Shown here one piece after another: positions 1 to 5,550 of a stretch of 6,463 bases of DNA (position 1 is its first letter; every line of letters begins with the position of its first letter). The notes under the pieces were generated by a model. The model saw nothing but the letters and a program-made list of their open reading frames with translations. It made no database searches and was not told the origin of the DNA. The stretch spans positions 1-6,463 of the forward strand of contig JAGWAQ010000098.1 of NCBI GenBank assembly GCA_021296375.1, given 5' to 3'. The translations under genes and the position numbers were made by a program. Source of the stretch: Alphaproteobacteria bacterium (lineage in GTDB: Bacteria; Pseudomonadota; Alphaproteobacteria; Puniceispirillales; UBA1172).

Positions 1-273
1 TATTTTATGCAGGGGCAGAAAACCTTGATCCACCGTGAAAGCGGCAAATCGCTGAACCTGACGGAAAAGGAAGCCTCGATCATCAAATTCCTGCTCCGTA
101 ACCGCGGCGAAGTGGTCAATAAAACCGAATTGCTGGAAAAGGTCTGGGGGTACAATTCATCGATCACCACCCATACCCTGGAAACCCATATCTATCGGTT
201 GCGGCAGAAAATCGGTTTTGTCGATGACGCGCCGTTTTTGATCACCAAGAACAACGGCTACACCCTGGCTTGA
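1..273 (+). CDS. OmpR-family response regulator, C-terminal DNA-binding domain (5' partial)
   Basis: The reading frame is open from base 1 and ends at TGA 271-273, so the start and the N-terminal receiver domain lie outside the window; the ATG at 7-9 is probably internal. The visible ~90 residues make one winged-helix Trans_reg_C domain. LTEKEA near the start is the usual first-helix motif, VNKTELLEKVWGY is the transactivation-loop region, THTLETHIYRLRQKI is the recognition helix, and ITKNNGYTLA is the C-terminal wing hairpin. Family knowledge: such proteins bind tandem promoter sites in the cytoplasm after phosphorylation by a partner histidine kinase. No kinase is visible, so the signal and regulon are unknown. 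The gene converges on tRNA-Gln. A winged-helix regulator without a receiver domain cannot be excluded. Confidence 0.88.
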   Translation, partial: YFMQGQKTLIHRESGKSLNLTEKEASIIKFLLRNRGEVVNKTELLEKVWGYNSSITTHTLETHIYRLRQKIGFVDDAPFLITKNNGYTLA

Positions 274-339
274 GCGGCATCCCCGCATGGCTGTGGCGAA
301 AGTCGGGGCGTGAAGATCAGGGAAATTTTTTTCAAGAGA
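274..339 (+). other. Convergent spacer between regulator and tRNA-Gln, weak termination signals
   Basis: This stretch holds no gene. On the + strand CCCCG (281-285) can pair with CGGGG (304-308), but the loop is 18 nt and the run of seven T (326-332) starts 17 nt after the stem. This is a poor match to an intrinsic terminator, so termination of the regulator here is doubtful. On the minus strand the same T run is an A run, so it gives no U-tract for the tRNA transcript. Confidence 0.3.
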
Positions 340-414
340 TGGCTGGGGCGGTAGGATTCGAACCTACGGTGCACGGTACCAAAAACCGCTGCCTTACCAC
401 TTGGCTACGCCCCA
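340..414 (-). tRNA. tRNA-Gln: tRNA-Gln (anticodon TTG)
   Basis: A full cloverleaf can be read on the minus strand. The acceptor TGGGGCG (complement of 408-414) pairs perfectly with CGCCCCA (344-350). The D arm is GCC/GGC around AAGTGGTAA. The anticodon stem is GCGGT/ACCGT with loop TTTTGGT, giving anticodon TTG (complement of 380-382). The variable loop has 5 nt, and the T arm is GTAGG-TTCGAAT-CCTAC. The discriminator base is G and CCA is encoded (340-342). The weak first pair (T-A) and G73 suit glutaminyl tRNAs. It decodes CAA, and CAG by wobble. It lies downstream of the oligosaccharyltransferase gene on the same strand and probably has its own promoter. Confidence 0.96.
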
Positions 415-422
415 ACGATGGT

Positions 423-474
423 GTCTTGATGAAGACGGTTGGACCATAACGATTTCAACATAACCGATCAAGAC
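423..474 (+). repeat. Bulged 13-bp inverted repeat upstream of tRNA-Gln; possible + strand terminator
   Basis: GTCTTGAT (423-430) pairs with ATCAAGAC (467-474), and CGGTT (436-440) pairs with AACCG (462-466). The 13-bp stem is broken only by a 5-nt bulge (GAAGA) on the left arm. On the + strand the right arm is followed by TG and five T (477-481), the arrangement of an intrinsic terminator, though the loop is long (21 nt). It could stop transcripts of the convergent regulator that read through the tRNA antisense, or act as an operator over the tRNA promoter. Confidence 0.35.
443..471 (-). promoter_or_regulatory. Putative sigma70-type promoter of tRNA-Gln
   Basis: On the minus strand TTGATC (complement of 466-471) is followed after exactly 17 nt by TATGGT (complement of 443-448). 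Each hexamer matches four of six consensus bases. Transcription would begin near 436, about 20 nt before the mature tRNA 5' end at 414, which is a normal leader length. The -35 hexamer lies in one arm of the inverted repeat at 423-474. Motif match only. Confidence 0.4.
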
Positions 475-497
475 TGTTTTTAAGAATCCGTAAATTT

Positions 498-2651
498 TTA
501 CTGCAGCACTTTATACACCCTTGCGTGGGGGTAATTATCAATCACCAGCTCGAGCCGTGTTTCATCATAGACGGCAAGTTCAAACAGCATGTTGAAACTG
601 CTGTTCCAGGTCGGCTGTGGCACCAGCGTCAGCCGTGTCTGGCCATTATCAAGGCGCCCGATATTCAGGACAAACAACCCGTTGTTGTCGTAATCCTTGA
701 AATTGGTGACACGTCCATTGACGGTTTCCACGGTTTTCCGGATCAGCGGCTTGCCATCAAGGGTGCCATGGGTGATGTCCAGAAGACCGTTGCGGCAGTT
801 GAACTTGTTCGGCGCGGCATAGCTGCAATTCAGGGGCCGGTAGCCATAGGCGTTCAGGGTCGATGGCGACGGCGCCTGCCCTGACACCACATTATGAAGG
901 CCAAGTTTCGACATGGTGGTAAACCAGCCCGCCATTTGATCAGAGAACAGCAGGTAGAGCGGTTTATCGGGCATTTCCGCCGTTGTGATCGCCTGCACCA
1001 GTTGCTGGGCTGAGCTGTAATTATTGACCAGCCCGTCGCTTCCCTCTGACGCGATAAATTTAACGGTCTGGATCAGCTCTGCGGGATTTGGGCTGACCAC
1101 GCCGCGCGCCACCAGAAATGTCCGGGGGGTTGTTTGGGTGCCGCCATCGTGCAAACTCGCCAGGCCGCTTTTGAAATGCATCAAATACCCGTAATCCCAC
1201 CAGGTGGCGACAATACCGCCTTGACCTTGATCAAGCTTTTTCATGTCCGAGAATGTTTTGACAATCGGGCTCGGGAAGCTGGGACGGGGAACATAATCAA
1301 GAATCGAATTGGCGGCGGTTAAAATCACCCCTGCCGCCGCCGCGGTCAGCACCGCCCCGCCAGTAACAAAACTTTTGGGGTTGTCGGATTTATCCATGGC
1401 GCCCGCCACCAGTCGCACCAGCGACAGCCCCGCCCAGGCCAGGCCGAACCAGATGAAAGGCGCGCCATAAAACGCAAAGCGTCGACCCAGGGTGATCGAC
1501 ATCAACCCGATCAGGAAGAACGGCAGAAACACCAGCCCTCGTGAAGGTTTGACGATCAGGAAGACCACGAACCCGAGGCACCCAATGGCCCCGATGGTGA
1601 TGTCAGAAGAAACATATCTCAATGTTTCCATCACGCCGATCCGCCCCAGTTCGGTGACGGTGGTGAACGTGTCGGGGAAGTTCAGGGGTGATGACGGAAT
1701 ATCACCTGTGGAGGACGACAGGGTGATCCCGAACACCCGAGACAGAACCTGCTCAAAGAAAGACCAGAACGCCGGGATGACAACAACAGGATTGGTGGCC
1801 AGAATAAATGCCGCCGTTGCCCCCAGGGCACGTTTGACATCCTGCTGATGGGTGAAAATCGCAAACCCTGCCAGCAAGGGCAACAGCACAAGGAACAGCG
1901 GCTGAGGGTACCACCATTCAAGGCTGATGGCCGCCAGCGCCGCCAGCAGGACAAACCCCAATTGCCGGCTGATGTTGCGTTCCCGCGCCGCCAGTAAAAT
2001 AAAGCTGACGGATAAAGCCAGGAAGAACACCACCAGTTGGTCGGTATCAATTCGCCCGATGGAAGTGCGGATAAGATAGGTCGCGCTCAGCCCGAAGCCG
2101 GTGCCGGCAATCGCCCCTTCGGCAGGGTACCCCGCCGCCCAGAACATTCCCGCCACCGCCATCGCCGTCAGAAGTCCGGTGATCGGCAGCATCATGTTGC
2201 CGGCGGTCAGCAAATCGCCGTCAAAAAACATATCCGCGGTGGTGGCGATAATGACCGACAGCAACGGCACATCACCGGCACCCACGTCATGGTCACCCGG
2301 CTTGACGTAATCCGGCTCCGTTGCGGATTTATAGGTCTCGGTGTTGTCGGGATAAAAGCGGTTTTCGTTGAAGCCGTTTTTCGACGTGCCGTTACGGTAA
2401 TCCCGCGCATAGGACAGGAAATGGCCGGCGTCGGTGGTGCTGACTTGCGGCGAACCATCAACAAAATAAATATCAGGGTTGGCGGTCCAGGTTTCCCACT
2501 GGCTTTGGCGGGTGTCGTAATTGATCAACCCTGCCAGCAGGATAAGCACCGCCGCCCCGGCCACAAATCGCCAGTCGCGGATAGAGTTCAACCAGACGTA
2601 CCGATCAAAAGACGGGTAGCGTTGGATTAGTGAGCGCAGGCGAGTAATCAT
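498..2651 (-). CDS. STT3/PglB-type oligosaccharyltransferase (membrane N-glycosylation enzyme)
   Basis: A 717-residue protein, the normal size for bacterial PglB. Family role: it transfers a polyprenyl-pyrophosphate-linked oligosaccharide to asparagine of N-x-S/T sequons on the periplasmic face of the inner membrane. After a short cytoplasmic N-terminus come about 13 hydrophobic segments (from ~28 to ~450), then a soluble domain (~455-717). PglB-like catalytic residues: D74 (TTDAGHF), R195 and the IDTD motif (D202, D204), E334 in TVTE on external loop 5, R391 in LGRRF, WWDYG at 484-488 (bases 1188-1202) and M573. R345, just before YVSS, plausibly matches PglB R331, the residue that selects an acidic -2 residue, so a D/E-x-N-x-S/T sequon is inferred. 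The PglB H485 position is Q506, and the Ile of the M-x-x-I motif is W576. The C-terminal end (ARVYKVLQ) also aligns with PglB. The start ATG has an AAGGA ribosome site 6 nt upstream. Visible flanks carry no glycosyltransferase or flippase genes. An O-glycan ligase is unlikely given WWDYG. Confidence 0.93.
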   Translation of the reverse strand: MITRLRSLIQRYPSFDRYVWLNSIRDWRFVAGAAVLILLAGLINYDTRQSQWETWTANPDIYFVDGSPQVSTTDAGHFLSYARDYRNGTSKNGFNENRFYPDNTETYKSATEPDYVKPGDHDVGAGDVPLLSVIIATTADMFFDGDLLTAGNMMLPITGLLTAMAVAGMFWAAGYPAEGAIAGTGFGLSATYLIRTSIGRIDTDQLVVFFLALSVSFILLAARERNISRQLGFVLLAALAAISLEWWYPQPLFLVLLPLLAGFAIFTHQQDVKRALGATAAFILATNPVVVIPAFWSFFEQVLSRVFGITLSSSTGDIPSSPLNFPDTFTTVTELGRIGVMETLRYVSSDITIGAIGCLGFVVFLIVKPSRGLVFLPFFLIGLMSITLGRRFAFYGAPFIWFGLAWAGLSLVRLVAGAMDKSDNPKSFVTGGAVLTAAAAGVILTAANSILDYVPRPSFPSPIVKTFSDMKKLDQGQGGIVATWWDYGYLMHFKSGLASLHDGGTQTTPRTFLVARGVVSPNPAELIQTVKFIASEGSDGLVNNYSSAQQLVQAITTAEMPDKPLYLLFSDQMAGWFTTMSKLGLHNVVSGQAPSPSTLNAYGYRPLNCSYAAPNKFNCRNGLLDITHGTLDGKPLIRKTVETVNGRVTNFKDYDNNGLFVLNIGRLDNGQTRLTLVPQPTWNSSFNMLFELAVYDETRLELVIDNYPHARVYKVLQ

Positions 2652-2657
2652 GGGGCG

Positions 2658-2662
2658 TCCTT
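2658..2662 (-). promoter_or_regulatory. Shine-Dalgarno site of the oligosaccharyltransferase gene
   Basis: AAGGA on the minus strand lies 6 nt before the ATG at 2649-2651. It is the best ribosome site in the window and supports this start. Confidence 0.7.
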
Positions 2663-2694
2663 AATAAGGCAAGGGTGTTAAAACGCGTTGAGGC

Positions 2695-2723
2695 ATCATG
2701 GCAAAAGTCGCGTCATGTTGCAA
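2695..2723 (-). promoter_or_regulatory. Possible promoter for the oligosaccharyltransferase gene
   Basis: TTGCAA (2718-2723) and CATGAT (complement of 2695-2700) are 17 nt apart on the minus strand, each matching four of six sigma70 consensus bases. Transcription would start near 2688, about 37 nt before the ATG. The 97-bp gap after ispE, with a hairpin just before this motif, suggests the OST gene can be transcribed separately. Motif match only. Confidence 0.3.
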
Positions 2724-2724
2724 A

Positions 2725-2740
2725 CCGATCAAACGATCGG
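2725..2740 (-). terminator. Small perfect hairpin after ispE, weak terminator or operator
   Basis: CCGATC and GATCGG form a perfect 6-bp stem around a 4-nt loop, 8 nt beyond the ispE stop. On the minus strand only three T follow (GGTTTGC), so as an intrinsic terminator it is weak. It may instead cause partial attenuation before the OST gene or be a protein-binding palindrome. Confidence 0.3.
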
Positions 2741-2748
2741 GGGTGAAT

Positions 2749-3672
2749 TTATTCATCACGCCCGGGCACGGATGACGACGGGTCAAACATCCCCCCTGCC
2801 CAAACCCAATCAAGGCTTGCGGGCAATCCCTTCGCGGCGTTCAGCGCCGCCGCTTTGGACGTAAAGAGGGCAAAACACGTCGCGCCACTGCCGCTCATGC
2901 CGCTGGCCAGATATCCGTCATGGCTATTGAGCGCAGAAAGCGCATCAAGATGGCGGGGGATTATGTGCTGAAGGGCGCAGGCGGGGCGCGTCAGGCTGTT
3001 GCCGTCATCAAGCCAGTTCTTAAGCGCCTCAGCCGTAGGTATGTCATCAGGTTTAGGCTGGTGAGCGCGGAAATCATCCGGCCTCAAGTGCTGGAACACC
3101 GGCCCCGTCGGAACATCAACCCCGGGGTTGGTGAGGATGATCCCCAGTTCATGCGCAAGGGGGAAATCAACAGCGGTCAGGCGATCCCCAATGCCTTCCA
3201 TGCGCCAGGTCAGGTGGCGATGCCCCCCAAGGCAGACCGGCACATCAGCCCCAAGGCTCAAGCCAAGCTGCGCAAGCTCATCATCGGTCAGCGCATGGCC
3301 GAAAAACGCATTGATCGCCAGCAAGGTGGCGGCGGCATCCGCTGACCCGCCGCCGACCCCTGCCGCCATGGGAATAGCTTTGGTGAGGGTCAGGCCAAAC
3401 CGTTGCGCGTGCCCCGTCGCCGCGCGATAGGCCGAAGCGGCCTTGAGCATGATGTTCCCCGGCATGGCGGCAAGGGCGTCATTGCCATGGATGATCAGCT
3501 CATCCTCATCCGCGTCATCGAGGGCGGTCAGGGAGATGGTGTCGGCAAGGGCGGCAAACATCACCAGCGATTGCATGGTGTGATAGCCGTCATCACGCCG
3601 CCCCGTGATCGCAAGGGTCAGGTTGACTTTAGCTGGCGCCAGCAATGTGATGGAATGCAGATGGTCAGCCAT
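2749..3672 (-). CDS. ispE: 4-diphosphocytidyl-2-C-methyl-D-erythritol kinase
   Basis: A 307-residue cytoplasmic GHMP-superfamily kinase of usual length. It phosphorylates the 2-hydroxyl of CDP-methylerythritol with ATP, the fourth step of the non-mevalonate (MEP) isoprenoid pathway. Substrate motif APAKVNLTLAITGRRDDGYH spans 12-31, with K15 matching the catalytic lysine. The ATP loop PMAAGVGGGSADAAATL is at 101-117. GADVPVCLGG is at 141-150, with D143 as the expected catalytic base. The third GHMP motif, GMSGSGATCFALF, is at 258-270. One small oddity: the usual N-D-L near residue 225 reads N-S-L. The ATG overlaps the TAA of the upstream TPR gene (TAATG). No good ribosome site is visible before it, so translation probably depends on coupling. 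Starting 11 residues before APAKVNL is normal for the family. Confidence 0.97.
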   Translation of the reverse strand: MADHLHSITLLAPAKVNLTLAITGRRDDGYHTMQSLVMFAALADTISLTALDDADEDELIIHGNDALAAMPGNIMLKAASAYRAATGHAQRFGLTLTKAIPMAAGVGGGSADAAATLLAINAFFGHALTDDELAQLGLSLGADVPVCLGGHRHLTWRMEGIGDRLTAVDFPLAHELGIILTNPGVDVPTGPVFQHLRPDDFRAHQPKPDDIPTAEALKNWLDDGNSLTRPACALQHIIPRHLDALSALNSHDGYLASGMSGSGATCFALFTSKAAALNAAKGLPASLDWVWAGGMFDPSSSVPGRDE

Positions 3673-5387
3673 TACGGGTCCGGGTATTCCGCCACTTTGG
3701 CTTCGATGGTGGGGCGCAGCTCAGCGTCAGGGTCAAGGTCGAGCGCGCGCCGCCATTGAAACACCGCCTCCCTCAGCCGCCCCATTTCAAAATAGGCATC
3801 CCCGAGGTGATCAGTGATGATAGGGTCCGCCGGTTCCAGCGCCACGGCACGTTCAAGATAAAGCACCGCTTGCCGGAACTGGCCAAGGCGATAATAGCCC
3901 CAGCCTAGGGAATCCATGAAATAACCGTTTTGCGGCTGTTGTTCGATGGCGGTGCGGATATAACCCAGGGCTTCGTTGGTATCGCCGCCTTCTTCCAGCA
4001 TCCAGTAGCCGAGGTAGTTGAGGGCGTAGGCGTCACGAGGGTTCAATTCAATGGCGCGGCGCAGGGCGGCTTCCGCCTCGATGTCACGATCGATCATATC
4101 CAGCGCCACCCCCCGGCGATAATGCAAACGGGCGTTGTCAGGAACAAGAGCAATGGCGTTGTCATAGGCGGCGATCGCGGCGTCAAAATCATCACGTCGC
4201 CGCGCCGCGTCCCCCGCTTGTTTCCAGATCGAGGCGTTATTGGCATTCGACGCGGTCAGGTCATCAAACAGTTGTTTTGCCTGTAAAGGATCCTCCCCCT
4301 TCTGGCTGAGGTGCCGTGCTTTGAGGAAAATCGATGGCATCCACCAGGGGCTTGTGGGGGCAATGTTCTGATGAAACGCCGCCGCCTTGTCGTGATCCTG
4401 CAGATCACGAAAGCTCAAGCCCAGCAAATACATGATCCGATCATTATCAGGGTCAAGCCGATGGGCGAGGTGCAGCCGCGCCATCATGCTGACGCGTTGA
4501 TCCTGATGGGCGGTGGAGGCTTCAAGCACCGCTTCCGCCAATATGCTTTTCAATGGCGGTGTATTCAGCAAGGGCGAGGTGCCGTCGGTGAGCTGATCCT
4601 TGATCATCATTTTGTCAAAGAAACTGCCGAGGCGGCGATCCAGCAAGCTTTGGGCTTCGTCAACATGGCCTTGCCGGGCGATGACCCCCGCCATGGCGAT
4701 CACCATGGCAATATTCGGGGTTTGGTGATCCACCGCCAGCCGCGCTGAAGCCAGCGCATCCTGCGGTCGACCAAGATATTCGTTCAGCATTGCGCTTTGG
4801 GAGAACAGCGCATAAGGCGGCATGTCCTGCCCCGGGCGATTGAGTTCAAGCAAACGTGTTAACCCGGCGTCGCCCTGCTCTTGCAAGGCCAGAGCCCAGG
4901 CCCCCATCACCACCCCGAGTGGTTGGCTGCTGCTGTCTTCAAGCAGGTTATCTGCCAGCACTTTCATGCCGGTCCAGTCGCCCTCTTCGGCGGCAAGTAT
5001 CAAGGCCGGTTCACTGCCAAATGACACTTGCGCATCACGTCCTTCGATCTGGCTGGCGATTTCGGCGGCGGCATCGACATCACCTTTGTAATAAAACGCC
5101 GTAAAGGCCAGTTTCATCAACTCAATACTCGACGGGTTTCCGGTCAAGGCGCGGGAAAACCCTTCCGCCGCCATCTCCGCATCATTGCGCTTGAGGGCAA
5201 AATGACCAGCCAGAAAAGCGGCCTTGTCCGAAGGCGGGGGGTTGAGGTCAGGGGCGATCACGTCATTGGCATAAACCGAAATGGGCGCGGCGTCATGGTC
5301 AGCCGCCGTTACCTGCATGCACGCGCACAACGTCAAGAGGGCAAGCCCGCCGCTATATCGCTTTATGCTGATAAATAGTTTACGCAT
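3672..5387 (-). CDS. TPR-repeat protein, probable outer-membrane lipoprotein (LbcA-like)
   Basis: A 571-residue protein when started at the ATG at 5385-5387. This start is preferred over the in-frame ATG 19 codons upstream because it opens directly on a signal peptide (MRKLFISIKR, then a hydrophobic stretch), and the upstream ATG lies in the proposed -35 box and before a strong hairpin. LCAC ending at C23 is a plausible though imperfect lipobox; otherwise signal peptidase I could cut near VTAA. A possible TPR lies at 55-88, degenerate helical repeats fill ~120-350, and five clear TPRs occupy 385-555, including GYFMDSLGWGYYRLG (488-502). Family knowledge: TPR lipoproteins next to ispE include Pseudomonas LbcA, a partner of the CtpA periplasmic protease. 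Length, repeat layout and neighbour fit, but homology is inferred, and CtpA partnership is speculative. It is translationally coupled to ispE. Confidence 0.88.
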   Translation of the reverse strand: MRKLFISIKRYSGGLALLTLCACMQVTAADHDAAPISVYANDVIAPDLNPPPSDKAAFLAGHFALKRNDAEMAAEGFSRALTGNPSSIELMKLAFTAFYYKGDVDAAAEIASQIEGRDAQVSFGSEPALILAAEEGDWTGMKVLADNLLEDSSSQPLGVVMGAWALALQEQGDAGLTRLLELNRPGQDMPPYALFSQSAMLNEYLGRPQDALASARLAVDHQTPNIAMVIAMAGVIARQGHVDEAQSLLDRRLGSFFDKMMIKDQLTDGTSPLLNTPPLKSILAEAVLEASTAHQDQRVSMMARLHLAHRLDPDNDRIMYLLGLSFRDLQDHDKAAAFHQNIAPTSPWWMPSIFLKARHLSQKGEDPLQAKQLFDDLTASNANNASIWKQAGDAARRRDDFDAAIAAYDNAIALVPDNARLHYRRGVALDMIDRDIEAEAALRRAIELNPRDAYALNYLGYWMLEEGGDTNEALGYIRTAIEQQPQNGYFMDSLGWGYYRLGQFRQAVLYLERAVALEPADPIITDHLGDAYFEMGRLREAVFQWRRALDLDPDAELRPTIEAKVAEYPDP

Positions 5388-5392
5388 GAAAA

Positions 5393-5438
5393 TGCCCCGT
5401 CCCTGGTTTGCGTTTATTATGACGCAAGGGACGGGGCA
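5393..5438 (-). terminator. Strong GC-rich hairpin before the TPR gene (terminator and/or promoter leader)
   Basis: TGCCCCGTCCCT (5393-5404) is perfectly complementary to AGGGACGGGGCA (5427-5438), a 12-bp stem. Past a 4-nt bulge (5405-5408), TGCGT (5409-5413) pairs with ACGCA (5422-5426), leaving an 8-nt loop. On the minus strand the stem is followed by TTTT and then C and the TPR start codon. It is therefore oriented to terminate transcripts coming from the ETF-QO gene, though the U-tract is short. In a readthrough mRNA it would also press against the TPR start. The + strand side has no T run. Confidence 0.6.
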
Positions 5439-5444
5439 AGTCAT
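5416..5444 (-). promoter_or_regulatory. Putative promoter of the TPR-ispE operon, -10 box inside the hairpin loop
   Basis: On the minus strand ATGACT (complement of 5439-5444, four of six -35 matches) is followed after exactly 17 nt by CATAAT (complement of 5416-5421, five of six -10 matches). Transcription would start near 5409, leaving a leader of about 22 nt that carries only the right half of the hairpin, so the start codon would be free. The leader contains GGGACGGGG, a weak ribosome site 7-12 nt before the ATG. Motif match only. Confidence 0.42.
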
Positions 5445-5446
5445 TG

Positions 5447-5530
5447 TTCAATTCGCGGGGTTCAATTGATGGGGTCCAATTCATGGGATTCAATCCATGG
5501 GGATCAATCCATGAGATTCCATCCATGAGT
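5447..5530. repeat. Six tandem 14-bp units (minisatellite)
   Basis: Consecutive units begin at 5447, 5461, 5475, 5489, 5503 and 5517. On the + strand they read TTCAATTCGCGGGG, TTCAATTGATGGGG, TCCAATTCATGGGA, TTCAATCCATGGGG, ATCAATCCATGAGA and TTCCATCCATGAGT. The consensus is close to TTCAATCCATGGGG, with ordered drift from one end to the other. The array fills most of the spacer between the ETF-QO stop and the TPR promoter, so it is transcribed at most as 3' untranslated sequence. The unit length is not a multiple of three and no gene spans it. Its role is unknown; slippage during replication is the likely origin. Confidence 0.85.
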
Positions 5531-5550
5531 CAAATTGGCACCAGGGCGGT

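Noticed and set aside
281..332. Canonical intrinsic terminator for the response regulator
   Set aside because: The stem is only 5 bp with an 18-nt loop, and the T run is 17 nt away from it.
1968..1982. Bacterial glycosylation sequon E224-R-N-I-S228 in the OST itself
   Set aside because: It sits in a short basic loop after a membrane segment, most likely cytoplasmic, where the enzyme cannot act.
2037..2630. A 197-codon + strand open frame opposite the OST gene
   Set aside because: It lies entirely inside the OST coding region, its translation is rich in Arg and Gly with no recognisable motif, and it follows from codon bias on the other strand.
5388..5444. The in-frame ATG at 5442-5444 as start of the TPR protein
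   Set aside because: It would add 19 residues (MTCPVPC...) before a classic signal peptide, overlaps the proposed -35 box, and would place the hairpin inside the coding sequence.
5447..5530. CRISPR array
   Set aside because: The units are 14 bp and directly abutting, with no spacers and no cas gene nearby.
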